The notes: generated from the sequence alone by a model not told the origin. A stretch of DNA of 64,000 nucleotides from Glaesserella australis (GCF_003260095.1 NZ_PTPX01000010.1:16842-80841), one strand, 5' to 3'. Shown: positions 9,380 to 19,729, numbered from the stretch's first letter. Made by a program: numbers and translations.

Positions 9380-10297
9380 ATGAGTATTCGAATCCTTCCA
9401 CAAGATGAAATTCAAAAAGTTGCTAGTTCATTTCAGCATCCTGATCTGTTATATGCAAACCCTAAAAATTTATATGCTCGCCGAGCAAAACGCTTACGCC
9501 AGTTAGCAGAAAATAATCCATTTGGCGATTATCTTGAGTTTGTGGCAAATATCGTAGAAGTTCAGCTTGATCTTCTTCAAAATCAGCCGATTGCAAATAT
9601 TTCAAAAGATCTGACCGCTTACCTAGAAGCAAATGAAGGGATTAAACCGTTAGATCCAAAACGCTTTAAACGTTCAGCAGAGTGGCAGCAGTTACTTTTA
9701 GCGTTTATTGAAAAATTTAAACCTTATGCATCGGATACGGTATTAGCAACATTAGAATGGCTTGAGAAAGCATCAAGTGCAGAGTTAGAAACCCTTGCCG
9801 ATCACTTACTCAATGAGCGTTATGAAGATGTAGGGGCAGATAAAGCCGTTTTCCTTTGGGCGGTATTATCACTTTACTGGGTACAATTAACCCAACAGCT
9901 ACCACGTAATACCCGTGCAGAAGGTGAAGAACGTCATACGTGCCCAGTGTGTAATTCTGCACCAGTAGCAAGCGTGATTCATTTTGGTGAAGCACAAGGC
10001 TTACGCTATTTACACTGTTCATTATGTGAAAGTGAATGGAATATGGTGCGTGCGAAATGCAGTAACTGCGAACAAACAGGTAAATTGGATTACTGGAGCT
10101 TAGACAGCATGGATGCCGCTGTGAAAGCAGAAAGTTGCGGCGACTGTGAGAGTTATCTTAAAGTCATGTATCAAGATAAAGATCCGCATGTTGAGCCGAT
10201 TGCTGATGATTTAGGCACCCTATTCTTAGATGCCGAAATGGAGCAAAAAGGCTTGGCGCGTAGTGCGATCAATCCATTCCTATTTCAAGTAGAATAA
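9380..10297 (+). CDS. fdhE: Formate dehydrogenase accessory protein FdhE
   Basis: A 305-aa cytoplasmic protein. FdhE binds the formate dehydrogenase catalytic subunit and is needed for its activity. Four CxxC-type pairs that bind a metal are present in the C-terminal half: CPVCNS, CSLCES, CSNCEQ and CGDCES. The N-terminal [18 protein letters not shown] segment ([19 protein letters not shown]) is also typical. It is not next to fdhF or fdnGHI structural genes here. A Haemophilus-type uptake core (AAGTGCGGT) lies just upstream. Confidence 0.94.
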   Translation: MSIRILPQDEIQKVASSFQHPDLLYANPKNLYARRAKRLRQLAENNPFGDYLEFVANIVEVQLDLLQNQPIANISKDLTAYLEANEGIKPLDPKRFKRSAEWQQLLLAFIEKFKPYASDTVLATLEWLEKASSAELETLADHLLNERYEDVGADKAVFLWAVLSLYWVQLTQQLPRNTRAEGEERHTCPVCNSAPVASVIHFGEAQGLRYLHCSLCESEWNMVRAKCSNCEQTGKLDYWSLDSMDAAVKAESCGDCESYLKVMYQDKDPHVEPIADDLGTLFLDAEMEQKGLARSAINPFLFQVE

Positions 10298-10312
10298 CCT
10301 TATTCTTTTCAT

Positions 10313-10370
10313 ACAAGCGGTCAGTTTATCCGTAGATTTTGCAAATCTTGATTATAAACTGACCGCTTGT
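10313..10370 (+). terminator. Terminator of fdhE from a 17-bp inverted uptake-sequence pair
   Basis: ACAAGCGGTCAGTTTAT (10313-10329) is perfectly inverted as ATAAACTGACCGCTTGT (10354-10370), followed by GTGTTCTTTTCTTTT. Both arms are full extended uptake sequences. Confidence 0.75.
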
Positions 10371-10491
10371 GTGTTCTTTTCTTTTAATACATAAAAATCC
10401 CCTTGCTTTTCCCTAACGGATTAAGTATTTTTATATATATTGTACTATTTTAATAGTACAAAGATACAAATTCACATTTAAGGAAAATTCT

Positions 10492-11451
10492 ATGAAATTC
10501 AGCAAAACATTATTACTCACCGCATTAACCGCATTTTCACTCAACGGCTTTGCACAAGATAAAGTACATCATGTCGCCATTACTGCGATTGTAGAACACC
10601 CTGCCCTTGATACTATTCGACAAGGCGTGATTGAAGAATTAGCCCGTGAAGGTTTTGTTGAAGGCAAAAATATCAAAATTGACTTCCAATCAGCGCAAGG
10701 CAGTACCGCCACAGCTGCTCAAATTGCACGCAAATTTGTTGGCGATAAAGCAGATATTATTATTCCAATTACCACACCAAGTGCGCAACCTGTGGTGGCG
10801 GCAACGCGTTCTATTCCGATTGTCTTCTCAGGAGTAACCGATCCTGTTGCGGCAAAATTAGTGAAATCTTGGGAGCCAAGTGGTACAAACGTGACAGGTA
10901 TTTCAGATCACAAACCGATTGAACCACAACTTAAATTAATTCAAAGCCTTGTGCCTGAATTAAAAGCCGTGGGCTATGTGTATAGTGCAGGCGAAGTCAA
11001 TTCAACCATCGTACTTGAAGAACTTGAAGCGACAGCAAAACAGGCAAATATCAAAGTCGTGCCTGTAGCGGTACAACGTAGTGCAGATATTGGCACGGCG
11101 GCTCGTAGCTTAAATGGTAAAGTTCAGGCGATTTATATCTCTGAAGATAATGCGGTGGTTTCTGCCTATGAAGCGTTACACAAAGCGGCACTTGAAGCGA
11201 AAATCCCTGTGATTGCCGCAGATAGAGATACAGTAAAACGTGGTGCATTAGCGGCGTATGCGGTAAATCAATATGACATTGGCGCAGAAACAGGCAAAGT
11301 GGCAGCTCGAGTGTTACGTGGTGAAAAAGCTGGTAGCATTGCAACGCACGATGTAAGCAAAATGGAACTATCCATTAATCAGCAAACCGCAAAAGTGTTA
11401 GGTATTACCGTTTCTGATGCGTTAGTGAAAGAAGCGAAAGAGTTATTCTAA
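10492..11451 (+). CDS. ABC transporter substrate-binding protein, TrpX-like (ABC_sub_bind family)
   Basis: A 319-aa protein with a signal peptide ending about FAQ (residue 21). VHHVAITAIVEHPALDTIRQGVIEEL, FVEGKNIKIDFQSAQGS and IIIPITTPSAQPVVAATRSIPIVFSGVTDPVAAKLV are the conserved blocks of the ABC_sub_bind family, often linked to tryptophan or tyrosine uptake (TrpX type). Such genes are normally followed by permease and ATPase genes. Here the next feature is a terminator and then convergent afuC, so it is an orphan. Ligand cannot be told from sequence. Confidence 0.82.
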   Translation: MKFSKTLLLTALTAFSLNGFAQDKVHHVAITAIVEHPALDTIRQGVIEELAREGFVEGKNIKIDFQSAQGSTATAAQIARKFVGDKADIIIPITTPSAQPVVAATRSIPIVFSGVTDPVAAKLVKSWEPSGTNVTGISDHKPIEPQLKLIQSLVPELKAVGYVYSAGEVNSTIVLEELEATAKQANIKVVPVAVQRSADIGTAARSLNGKVQAIYISEDNAVVSAYEALHKAALEAKIPVIAADRDTVKRGALAAYAVNQYDIGAETGKVAARVLRGEKAGSIATHDVSKMELSINQQTAKVLGITVSDALVKEAKELF

Positions 11452-11461
11452 TCATTAAATG

Positions 11462-11517
11462 CAAGCGGGTAGATTGAATGACAGATTTGCAAAAAATACG
11501 TCGAATCTACCCGCTTG
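11462..11517. terminator. Bidirectional terminator between the binding-protein gene and afuC
   Basis: CAAGCGGGTAGATT (11462-11475) is inverted as AATCTACCCGCTTG (11504-11517). The arms are a GCGGG variant of the uptake core. It sits between two converging genes (stops at 11451 and 11525). Confidence 0.7.
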
Positions 11518-11524
11518 TATTACT

Positions 11525-12574
11525 TTATGGATTTAAAAGGAACACCCCTTTATTTTTAATTTCCACGTAGCAGTGCTGTTGCGTTTCATCATAATCTTCA
11601 GGGTTTAGATTAATCATCACTTCATTGCCTTGCCATAGTGCCGTTACTTCCCAGTGATTACCCATATAAATAGCGTGCTTGATTTCACAACGCTGAGCAG
11701 GGGACCCTTCTGTAAGCAGACGAATCCCTTCTGGGCGAATACCAACGAGGCAATCGCCATTCGGCACATTAAAACGTGCAGCATTTTCAAGGTTAAAGCT
11801 GAAATCGCCAATGTGGATGGTATCGTTATCACGTTTGCCAGCCAGAATGGTGGATTCCCCCATAAAGTTTGCTAGGAATAGGGAATTTGGCTGTAAATAG
11901 AGATTTTTTGCGGTATCTTGTTGGCGGATAACGCCTTTATCCATCACAATCACTTGATCTGACACCGCAAAGGCTTCGCTTTGGTCGTGGGTAACATAAA
12001 GTGATGTAATGTTTAAACGTTGTTGTAATTCACGAATCTTTTCACGCATTGAGCGACGTAAATTTGCATCTAAGTTACTTAATGGTTCATCAAATAACAG
12101 CACTTTAGGTTTGAGAATCAAGGCACGAGCAAGGGCAACACGTTGTTGCTGACCGCCTGAGATTTGATCGACATAGCGATCTTCAAAACCTGCTAAATCC
12201 ACTAATTCTAAGGCTTCTTTGATACGCTGTTCACGTTCTGCCTTTGGTACGCCTTGCATTTTTAATCCATAGCCTACGTTATCGCCAATCGACATATGCG
12301 GGAAAAGGGCATAGGACTGGAACACAATACAGATGTCACGTTGTTGAATAGAATTGTGTGTGACATCTTCGCCATCAATAAAAATTTGCCCTGAAGTGGG
12401 GTTTTCTAACCCTGCCACTAAGCGCAATACTGTCGTTTTACCACAGCCAGAAGGACCGAGCAGAGTAACCATGGTGCCTTTTTTAATCGACAGGTTTAAA
12501 TTATCAATAACCGTTGCTTTACCAAACGATTTAGTCACATTTTTTAATACTAAAAAATCATTTTGTTGTTCCAT
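11525..12574 (-). CDS. afuC: AfuC-like ABC transporter ATP-binding protein
   Basis: A 349-aa ATPase of the spermidine/iron/sugar-phosphate (FbpC-type) class. Walker A GPSGCGKT (about 39-46), Q-loop [11 protein letters not shown], signature [15 protein letters not shown] and Walker [13 protein letters not shown] are intact. After about residue 240 comes a TOBE-type regulatory domain ([12 protein letters not shown]). It follows afuB by 10 bases on the same strand, so the two form an operon. Partner binding protein is probably the AfuA-like protein encoded at 8.2 kb. Confidence 0.9.
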   Translation of the reverse strand: MEQQNDFLVLKNVTKSFGKATVIDNLNLSIKKGTMVTLLGPSGCGKTTVLRLVAGLENPTSGQIFIDGEDVTHNSIQQRDICIVFQSYALFPHMSIGDNVGYGLKMQGVPKAEREQRIKEALELVDLAGFEDRYVDQISGGQQQRVALARALILKPKVLLFDEPLSNLDANLRRSMREKIRELQQRLNITSLYVTHDQSEAFAVSDQVIVMDKGVIRQQDTAKNLYLQPNSLFLANFMGESTILAGKRDNDTIHIGDFSFNLENAARFNVPNGDCLVGIRPEGIRLLTEGSPAQRCEIKHAIYMGNHWEVTALWQGNEVMINLNPEDYDETQQHCYVEIKNKGVFLLNP

Positions 12575-12584
12575 TTTGCTCTCC

Positions 12585-14624
12585 TTAATTCATTTTTTTC
12601 GCTTTTGAACGGGCAATGCGTGTGTCGCCAACTAGCCAGTCAAAAATAAAGATAATCGCCATCATCACGACAATTAAAATCGACCCGTAAGCAATCGCAA
12701 TACCATATTCGCCATCTTCGACACGGTTTAAAATATAGGACGTTGCTACACGAGTATCTGCAGTAACAAGGAAGACGATTGCGCTCACCGTTGTCATCGC
12801 TCGCACGAAACTGGTGACTAATGCCGATAATAAGGCAGGTTTTAATAGCGGTAAAACGATGAAGAAAATCGTTTTAAAAGAGCCTGCTTTAAGCGACAGA
12901 GATGCTTCATCTAAGGATTTATCTAACTGCCCTAGACCTGCGATTGCCGCCCGCATTCCAACAGGCATATTACGCATCACCATAGATAACACGATGATAA
13001 TGCCCGTGCCAGTTAGGTAAATTGGCGCATTGTTGAAAGCAAGAATATAAGAAACCCCTGCAACCGTACCCGGTACCGCAAAGCAGAGTAGGGTTAAAAA
13101 CTCGAGCGTTTTTTTGCCTTTAAAATTACGGCGTACCGTCACATAAGCAATCAACAAACCAAATAGCGCAGTAATTGGGGCGGCGCTGGCGGCAAAAATA
13201 ACTGTTTGAATCAGTGAAGGCCAAGCGCCATCGCTAAATCCTTGTCCGAATAGGTTAATGTAGTTGTTGAGTGTTAAGGTGTAATCTACGCCCCAGTTCA
13301 CCGTAAAACTACCGTAGAAAATACTGCCGTAAAGGACAAAGTTGAACACCACCCAAAAGCCTAATGTGCAAATAATGAGCCATTTCATACCGCTTGGTAA
13401 GTCTTGCACATCACCACGATAAGATTTACCTGAAACAGTGACATAAGAGCGGTTACCAATCCATAAATATTGAATCACAAAAATTGCTAAAGAGAAGACA
13501 AGTAGAATGGTACCTAAGGTACTTGCAGAGGCATAATCTAACTGCGAACCTGCAATATAGAAATAAATTTGGGTTGCAATCACATCAAAGCTACCGCCTA
13601 ACACTAATGGCGTACTGAAGTCGGCTAAAGATTGAATTGCTACAACTAAAAACGCATTCGCTAAAGCAGGTTTAAGCAGTGGGAAAATGATATAGAAAAA
13701 GGCTTGATAGCGATTAGAACGCAAGGTATAAGCTGCTTCTTCGACAGACGGGTGAATCGATTTCAATGCCCCTTCTAAAATCATAAATGCCATTGGCGTG
13801 AGTGCTAAAGTATGGGCAATAACAATCCCTGTGAAACCATAAAGCCAGTTACTACTAAAGCCAAGGTATTCAACTAAAAAAGCAGTCACATAACCAGAAC
13901 GCCCAAGCATTAAAGTTACGCCCAAACCGACTACAAACGGCGGGGTGACGATAGGTAAAATAGAGAAAATTTTCCCAATAAATGCGGTGCGTTTAGCAAT
14001 TCGGGTGGTATATAAAGCAAATGCCAAGCCAAATAACGTTGAAAGTACACCAACAGTCCCTGCAACACTTAATGAGTTTCCAATCACTCGAACGATATAA
14101 GGCTGTTGTAAAATGGTGAATACTTGGCTTGGTACAAACTCACTGCCGTCATAAAACATTGAGATAAAAATCGCAATGGTCGGATAGACGATAAAGAAGA
14201 AAATTAACAGGATAATGCTGATTAAAGAGGCAATAATAAAGCGATCTCCTTGCATCACTTTAAGATTTGCCAACGCATTGGTTGCTAAAGCGACGAGTGC
14301 CACAATCAAGAACATCACCGAATAGCCAAGACTAATTTTACCAATAATGGCTGAAATAAAGACAAATAAGAATATAGCCGCAACGCCGACCAGCTCTAAG
14401 ATCGCACGAGATCGACTGTTCTCTTTATTTGGTATTAAATAGATAAGTAAAGGGAAAAACCAAGCCCAGCTTAAGTTAGTGCTAGACCAACCCATTGCTT
14501 GCCAGATTTCATCTGATGTGGACTCGAATAATCCATAATCCAACGCTTTAGAAGGAAGAATTAAAAATCCCAATAAAGCAAAAAACACCCAAAATAATGG
14601 ACGTGCAAAAAATGATATTGACAT
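12585..14624 (-). CDS. afuB: AfuB-like fused ABC transporter permease
   Basis: A 679-aa membrane protein with about 12-14 hydrophobic segments. Two copies of the binding-protein-dependent permease domain are fused in tandem, each with an EAA loop: [27 protein letters not shown] (first half) and [28 protein letters not shown] (second half). Tandem fusion is the standard form in AfuB/FbpB. It is first in the afuB-afuC operon. No afuA precedes it: upstream are 280 bases without a gene and then tRNA genes. Confidence 0.9.
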   Translation of the reverse strand: MSISFFARPLFWVFFALLGFLILPSKALDYGLFESTSDEIWQAMGWSSTNLSWAWFFPLLIYLIPNKENSRSRAILELVGVAAIFLFVFISAIIGKISLGYSVMFLIVALVALATNALANLKVMQGDRFIIASLISIILLIFFFIVYPTIAIFISMFYDGSEFVPSQVFTILQQPYIVRVIGNSLSVAGTVGVLSTLFGLAFALYTTRIAKRTAFIGKIFSILPIVTPPFVVGLGVTLMLGRSGYVTAFLVEYLGFSSNWLYGFTGIVIAHTLALTPMAFMILEGALKSIHPSVEEAAYTLRSNRYQAFFYIIFPLLKPALANAFLVVAIQSLADFSTPLVLGGSFDVIATQIYFYIAGSQLDYASASTLGTILLVFSLAIFVIQYLWIGNRSYVTVSGKSYRGDVQDLPSGMKWLIICTLGFWVVFNFVLYGSIFYGSFTVNWGVDYTLTLNNYINLFGQGFSDGAWPSLIQTVIFAASAAPITALFGLLIAYVTVRRNFKGKKTLEFLTLLCFAVPGTVAGVSYILAFNNAPIYLTGTGIIIVLSMVMRNMPVGMRAAIAGLGQLDKSLDEASLSLKAGSFKTIFFIVLPLLKPALLSALVTSFVRAMTTVSAIVFLVTADTRVATSYILNRVEDGEYGIAIAYGSILIVVMMAIIFIFDWLVGDTRIARSKAKKMN

Positions 14625-14710
14625 ACTACCTCACAAAATTCATTTTTGTTTAGGAAAGGCGTGTACTATAAAAAGCTATGTAAAGATCGTCAAACGCTTA
14701 TCTCTAAAGA

Positions 14711-14726
14711 TGTGATCTAGTTGGCA
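14711..14726 (-). promoter_or_regulatory. Candidate CRP half-conserved site upstream of afuB
   Basis: On the minus strand TGCCA, six bases, TCACA; the AGATCACAT half is perfect and the other half has two mismatches. It lies 87-102 bases before the afuB start, and a TATAGT -10-like box is at 14667-14672. If real, afuA and afuBC would share cAMP control. Apart from this, 14625-14911 shows no gene. Confidence 0.4.
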
Positions 14727-14911
14727 AAAGCCAATTAAATTCGCATTTAAATGCTGAATAAATAGGCGAGTGCAATTTGTAGGAAATGACTTAAAAGAAA
14801 TTGTGATTTTTTATTAAACAAACAGTAAAGTTTTGAATGGTTATCCGAATAGAATAGTAATAAAAAATTGACAGTTCTACTTATTTAAAAGTACTTAGTA
14901 GATTGAAATTA

Positions 14912-14985
14912 TGGAGGCGCGTCCCGGAGTCGAACCGAGCTACATGGATTTGCAATCCAGTGCATAACCGCTTTGCTAACGCGCC
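14912..14985 (-). tRNA. tRNA-Cys (GCA)
   Basis: A 74-nt cloverleaf with acceptor GGCGCGT / ACGCGCC, anticodon GCA and an encoded CCA end. It is second in a two-tRNA transcript. Confidence 0.96.
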
Positions 14986-14999
14986 TTAGATATGAAAAT

Positions 15000-15075
<76 letters not shown>

Positions 15076-15103
15076 ATTTGAGTTGTCGTTGAAAACGTGG
15101 TGC

Positions 15104-15131
15104 ATTTTACTGATTTCTAAATTAGTGTCAA
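15104..15131 (-). promoter_or_regulatory. Promoter of the tRNA-Gly/tRNA-Cys transcript
   Basis: On the minus strand a perfect -35 TTGACA (15126-15131), 16-base spacer and -10 TAAAAT (15104-15109). The start would be near 15097, about 20 bases before the tRNA-Gly 5' end. Confidence 0.75.
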
Positions 15132-15298
15132 ATATTTATTTTATAAAACAAAATTAACTGTCGAAAAAAAGGGCATTGCGATGATTTTTTGGTAAATATG
15201 ATTGCAAAAGTGAAATAATATCTCTATTCTTTTTTTTGAGAATAAGTTGTATTTACATGTTTTCGATTAATTATAGATAAACAAATTAGGAGCCTTCT

Positions 15299-16111
15299 AT
15301 GCGTTTAAAATCTCTTACGATTGCGATTTCGAGTTTATTTGTTGCTACATCTGTGTTTGCAACAGATTTATCAAAAGAAACTCAAACTTATAAAGAGTTT
15401 GTGGTTGGACAAATCGACCAACTTGTCGCAGATACTGAAAAATTTGTTGGCTATTTAAAAGCGGGCGATGTGCAAAATGCGAAGCAAATCTACCCGCTTG
15501 CACGTATGTATTTTGAGCGTTCAGAGCCGATTGCAGAAAGCTTTGGCGATTTAGACCCACGCATTGATGCGCGTCTTGCAGATGTTGCAGAAGAAGGTAA
15601 AACAGAGAAAGATTGGTCGGGCTTCCACAAAATTGAAAAAGTGCTTTGGGAACAAAATACCACCAAAGGCACAGAATCAACTGCTGATCAGCTTGTAAAA
15701 GATGTAAAAGAACTGCGTGCGAAAATCCCAACGGCAGAAGTCACTCCTGAATTGATGATTACGGGGGCGGTGGATTTGTTAAATGAAGTTTCAACCACCA
15801 AAGTCACTGGCGAAGAAGAGATTTTCTCTAAAACTGACCTTTACGATTTCAAAGCCAATATTGAAGGGGCGGAAAAAATCTATGAGATCTTCAAAGCCAA
15901 ATTAGAGCAAAAAGACGCTAAATTGGCGAAAGAAATCGCCGCTCGTTTCCAAGATGTGAATGCGTTATTAGCGAAACATAACAAAGCGAAAGAGGGTTAT
16001 GACTATGTACCTTACAACACCTTAACCGATAAGGAAATCAAAGCCTTAGCGGAAGCGGTAAACAAATTAGGTGAGCCATTAGCTCAAATGGGTATTCTTC
16101 TTGGTAAATAA
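15299..16111 (+). CDS. efeO: EfeO/EfeM-type periplasmic iron-uptake lipoprotein-like protein (no cupredoxin domain)
   Basis: A 270-aa protein with a signal peptide (cleavage about VFA|TD, residue 22). It consists of the M75/imelysin-like domain, with the metal motif HxxE in SGFHKIEKVLW and AKQIYPLARMYFERSEPIAESFGDLDPRID near the start. E. coli EfeO is ~375 aa because it has an extra N-terminal cupredoxin domain; here that domain is missing, the EfeM form. It is first of efeO-efeB-efeU, with gaps of 11 bases and then an overlap. TTAGGAG precedes the ATG. I saw no convincing Fur box upstream. Confidence 0.9.
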   Translation: MRLKSLTIAISSLFVATSVFATDLSKETQTYKEFVVGQIDQLVADTEKFVGYLKAGDVQNAKQIYPLARMYFERSEPIAESFGDLDPRIDARLADVAEEGKTEKDWSGFHKIEKVLWEQNTTKGTESTADQLVKDVKELRAKIPTAEVTPELMITGAVDLLNEVSTTKVTGEEEIFSKTDLYDFKANIEGAEKIYEIFKAKLEQKDAKLAKEIAARFQDVNALLAKHNKAKEGYDYVPYNTLTDKEIKALAEAVNKLGEPLAQMGILLGK

Positions 16112-16122
16112 AAGGATAAATT

Positions 16123-17319
16123 ATGAGCGGAACTAACCATGCTGCTCGTCGTGATTTCCTAAAACAAGCAACATTAATCGGTGCTGGCTTAATGGCTAGC
16201 ACCGCCTTTGCTTTGGAGCCACGAGCAACCCCAAAAATCAAAAATCTCTATCCATTTTACGGCACACATCAACAAGGCATTGCCACTCCTGCTCAAAAAC
16301 AGATCTACTTTATGGTGTTAGATCTTCACACCACCGATCTCAATAGCATCAAAGAGATGTTCAAAACGTGGACAGAATATAGTGCCAAACTCACTCAAGG
16401 GCAAAATGTCAAAGCTTACCCTGAAAATGCTTATGTGCCGCCAACGGATACGGGCGAAGCGGATAGTTTAAACCCTTACAATCTCACTTTAACCTTTGGC
16501 GTAACCGCTTCTTTCTTCGATAAACTTGGCATTAGTCAGCTCAAGCCAAAACAACTTAAAGATTTACCGCACTTTCCACGTGATCAGCTGAAAGAGCATT
16601 ACACGGGTGGCGATATTTGCATTCAAGCCTGTGCAGACGATCCGCAAGTTGCTTTCCACGCCGTGCGTAATTTGGTGCGTGTGGCAAGGGCGAATATCAC
16701 AATGCGTTGGAGCCAAGCGGGTTTTAACTCCTTTGAAGGGGGCGACACCCCACGCAATCTGTTCGGTTTTAAAGACGGCACGGGCAATCCGCAAGGTAAA
16801 GCTTTAGATGAAACCGTTTGGTATCAAGATGATAACTGGTTGAAAAACGGCACATTTTTAGTCGCTCGTCGTATTCAAATGCATTTGGAAACGTGGGACA
16901 GAACCAACTTAATGGGGCAAGAAGAGACTTTCGGTCGCCATCGCGATTCGGGTGCACCCATCGGAATGAAAAAAGAGTTTGATACGGTCAATCTTGAGCA
17001 AAAAGATGAAAAAGGCAAGCCTGTTATCCCTGAAATTTCGCACTTACATTTAGCGAAGAAAACAGGCTTACAAATGCTACGCCGTTCTTTCTCTTATGCT
17101 AGCGGTGTTGATCCAAAAACGGGGCAATTTGACGCCGGTTTGTTGTTTATCTCGTTCCAAAAAGATCCACAACAATTTATCACGATTCAAAACAGCCTTG
17201 GCAATATCGACAAAATGAATGAATACATTACCCATATTGGCAGTGGATTATTTGCCTGCTTTGCTGGAGTTAAAGATGAACAGGATTACTTGGGTAAAGT
17301 CTTGTTTGAACAAGTTTAG
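16123..17319 (+). CDS. efeB: EfeB-type DyP heme peroxidase, Tat-exported
   Basis: A 398-aa dye-decolorizing-type peroxidase. The N-terminus has a twin-arginine signal (AARRDFLKQ, R9-R10, then a hydrophobic stretch ending TAFA). The DyP fingerprint GFKDGTGNP is present, and ETFGRHRDSGAPIG holds the region of the heme ligand and distal residues. In the Efe system it oxidises Fe(II) or handles heme in the periplasm before FTR1-type transport. It starts 11 bases after efeO. Confidence 0.93.
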   Translation: MSGTNHAARRDFLKQATLIGAGLMASTAFALEPRATPKIKNLYPFYGTHQQGIATPAQKQIYFMVLDLHTTDLNSIKEMFKTWTEYSAKLTQGQNVKAYPENAYVPPTDTGEADSLNPYNLTLTFGVTASFFDKLGISQLKPKQLKDLPHFPRDQLKEHYTGGDICIQACADDPQVAFHAVRNLVRVARANITMRWSQAGFNSFEGGDTPRNLFGFKDGTGNPQGKALDETVWYQDDNWLKNGTFLVARRIQMHLETWDRTNLMGQEETFGRHRDSGAPIGMKKEFDTVNLEQKDEKGKPVIPEISHLHLAKKTGLQMLRRSFSYASGVDPKTGQFDAGLLFISFQKDPQQFITIQNSLGNIDKMNEYITHIGSGLFACFAGVKDEQDYLGKVLFEQV

Positions 17320-19006
17320 CCATACTTTCTTTACATTTATGCTCAGTGTCATGCTGAGCTTTTCGTTATTGAGTTCGGCTTACGCCAAAGTGGAAACCAG
17401 CCATCTATTTGTGCATTTATCCGATGCCATGGCGGAAGTGAAAAGGGGTGAAGCTGCAAAATCTCAACCTTATTTGACCGCTTTACAGCAAGAATTTGTG
17501 GCAATTCCAAGCCACAATTCGCAAGCAGGGCAAGCGGTCAGTTCTGCGTTAAATTTTGCAATTTCTGAACCAAATCTCGACAATTTCGAGCAACTTTCAA
17601 AAGCCTTATATGCCTTTGAGAAAGAGCAAAATCCTGTCGATTACGAGCAAAAACGGCAACAATTTGCCAAACGTGTTATGCCCGTTTATCAAAAGCTATT
17701 GCAAGCGGTGCAACAACAGGATTTAGAAGCGGTACAGCAAGGCTACAAACGTTTTAATCAGACGTGGACACTTAATGAAAAAATCGTGCGAGAAACCAGT
17801 TTAGGTCATTACGGACAGATTGAAACGGCAATGACTTTGTTACGCATTGCGATGTTGTCTGAACCCGCTAACTTTGCCGAAATGCAAACACAAGCGGTTA
17901 AATTAGGCGAATCTTTAGCAGATTTTAAATCAGGCAAACAGCTACAACCGCAAGCTGCTTCAGCCAATGCTCCAACCACCTTGCAAGAAGGCATTAAGTT
18001 ACTTGAAAAAAGTTATCAAGCCTTTAGCGACAATCAAGTATCGCAAGGGCAAGCGGATATTACCCTGTTTATTCAACAATGGGCGGTATTTGAAGGTGAA
18101 GTACGAACGCGTGATGGGGCTTTGTATAATCGAGTAGAAAGTGATCTGCCTGTGATTTTGGTCAAAGGCAATCAAGCCGATAATTTGGCTCACTTTAGAA
18201 CCTTATTAGACGATCTGCAACAGCTTGATTTAGCGTCTAGCTACGGCATTGTCGATGCGATGCTGATCTTATTGCGTGAAGGCACAGAAGCCTTGCTGAT
18301 CATTATGGCATTACTCACGACTTTAACCGTTGCTCGCCAACCACAAGCGAAACGTTGGGTTTATGCTGGGGCAGGTTTGGGCGTATTAGCAAGCATTGCG
18401 GGAGCGGTTGCTTTACAACTGCTGTTCCCTGCCATTTCAGCGGGGACAAACCGTGAAATTTTAGAAGGTGTGGTCGGCATTGTCGCTGTGTTAATGATGC
18501 TGTTTGTTGGAGCGTGGCTACATAGTAAATCTTCACTCAAAGGCTGGCAAAACTTTATCAACAAACAGGTGGCTCAGGCTCTTGCCACGGGTAGCCTATT
18601 TTCAATGTTGGCGTTAAGTTTTCTCTCTGTTTTTCGTGAAGGGGCGGAAACCATCTTGTTTTACGCTGGAATGCTCCCGATGATGACAATGCAGGATTTC
18701 TTGCTCGGCATTCTGTTTGCGTTAATTTTACTTGCGGTAATGGCGTGGGCGATGAATCGTTTTTCACATAAATTACCGATTCATCATCTGTTTAAAGTGA
18801 TGACGCTACTGATTTACGGCTTAGGGTTTAAGATTCTAGGGGTAAGTATTCAGGCGTTGCAACTCACGCAAATTCTCCCTCGTCATATTATTGATGGCGT
18901 GCCAAATGTGACGGCGATCGGTTTTTATTCATCTTGGGAAGGTTTAGTGGCTCAGTTAATCTATATATTCATCATATTAGTGATAACTAAATTCTTAAAT
19001 AGATAA
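17276..19006 (+). CDS. efeU: FTR1-type iron permease with long periplasmic N-domain
   Basis: A 576-aa protein from the ATG at 17276, chosen because GGAG lies 7-10 bases upstream; it overlaps efeB by 44 bases. A signal peptide (ends AYA) is followed by ~280 residues of soluble helical domain and then about seven membrane segments. The two iron-permeation/ferroxidase motifs REGTE (from residue 334) and REGAE (from residue 454) are intact. E. coli EfeU (276 aa) lacks the N-terminal domain. That domain may replace part of the function of the EfeO cupredoxin domain (inference). A longer start at 17219 is possible but has no ribosome site. Confidence 0.9.
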   Translation: MNRITWVKSCLNKFSHTFFTFMLSVMLSFSLLSSAYAKVETSHLFVHLSDAMAEVKRGEAAKSQPYLTALQQEFVAIPSHNSQAGQAVSSALNFAISEPNLDNFEQLSKALYAFEKEQNPVDYEQKRQQFAKRVMPVYQKLLQAVQQQDLEAVQQGYKRFNQTWTLNEKIVRETSLGHYGQIETAMTLLRIAMLSEPANFAEMQTQAVKLGESLADFKSGKQLQPQAASANAPTTLQEGIKLLEKSYQAFSDNQVSQGQADITLFIQQWAVFEGEVRTRDGALYNRVESDLPVILVKGNQADNLAHFRTLLDDLQQLDLASSYGIVDAMLILLREGTEALLIIMALLTTLTVARQPQAKRWVYAGAGLGVLASIAGAVALQLLFPAISAGTNREILEGVVGIVAVLMMLFVGAWLHSKSSLKGWQNFINKQVAQALATGSLFSMLALSFLSVFREGAETILFYAGMLPMMTMQDFLLGILFALILLAVMAWAMNRFSHKLPIHHLFKVMTLLIYGLGFKILGVSIQALQLTQILPRHIIDGVPNVTAIGFYSSWEGLVAQLIYIFIILVITKFLNR

Positions 19007-19008
19007 AA

Positions 19009-19035
19009 GAACCACCATCAGAAGAGTGGTGGTTC
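19009..19035 (-). terminator. Terminator of the 222-aa gene
   Basis: GAACCACCA / TGGTGGTTC perfect 9-bp stem. On the minus strand it is followed by TTTTATC. It may also slow plus-strand read-through from efeU. Confidence 0.7.
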
Positions 19036-19060
19036 AAAGTAATATAGTCGGAATAATTTT

Positions 19061-19729
19061 TTAAGATAATCTATTTGAAAATAGGTATTTCTGGATATTA
19101 GGACCTTCTGATAAAAAGTCATTTAATGTTGTAAAAATACAACCGGTCTGTTTGACTAGATATTCTGCATTTATCGGGATAAACGCAGAACCGTGTACAT
19201 CAGCTAATCCATTGCCTTGTTTATTATTTAATTTGATTTTTTCAAAGAGAAATTCTTTATTATTTTTTAAGAAGTTGATGAGATCATCTTTTCTAATTAT
19301 TAATATTTTATTTAGATTACTATCATCTTTGTGTATAACACTTCCATTATAAAAGAAAATGATCAAGGCATCTAAATAGCCATTTTGGAAAATCTTGCCT
19401 GGTTTTGTTGTCTTGACATTAAATTTCTTATCAAAGTTTTCGATAAATCGTAGGTTTGCATCATACTTGTAGATTGGCTTATTTTGATTTAGATAACCTG
19501 CCTGACCTAGGCTATCTGATTTATAGGCTGAAATAATATCTAGCCTGTAGTCACCATAACGATCAAAATTTTTTGAAAACTGGACATCAATTTTAAAATC
19601 GTTTTCTGTTTTTATGTCTACATCAGTTATAGATTCTAAATTATTTAGAAAACATTTAATGCCTATCTGATTGAATAAATCACAAGCAAGCTGCTCAATT
19701 CTTTTTGTGTCTTGTTCATAGTAACTCAT
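19061..19729 (-). CDS. Hypothetical protein, no family recognised
   Basis: A 222-aa soluble protein with no signal peptide or membrane segment. It is Asn/Lys/Asp/Phe-rich and coded by notably AT-rich DNA compared with the efe and mgl genes around it. The N-terminal third has ITDVDIKTENDFKIDVQFSKNFDRYGDYRLDIISAYKS, a D-x(n)-D/Q-x-S pattern loosely like nuclease folds, but I cannot assign it. It lies alone between two terminators, and the ATG at 19729 has only a weak AGG upstream. The base composition and isolation suggest a transferred gene. Confidence 0.7.
   Translation of the reverse strand: MSYYEQDTKRIEQLACDLFNQIGIKCFLNNLESITDVDIKTENDFKIDVQFSKNFDRYGDYRLDIISAYKSDSLGQAGYLNQNKPIYKYDANLRFIENFDKKFNVKTTKPGKIFQNGYLDALIIFFYNGSVIHKDDSNLNKILIIRKDDLINFLKNNKEFLFEKIKLNNKQGNGLADVHGSAFIPINAEYLVKQTGCIFTTLNDFLSEGPNIQKYLFSNRLS

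Noticed and set aside
15120..15298. Fur box upstream of efeO
   Set aside because: AT-rich stretches such as GATTAATTATAGATA are present but none fits the GATAATGATAATCATTATC pattern well enough to report.
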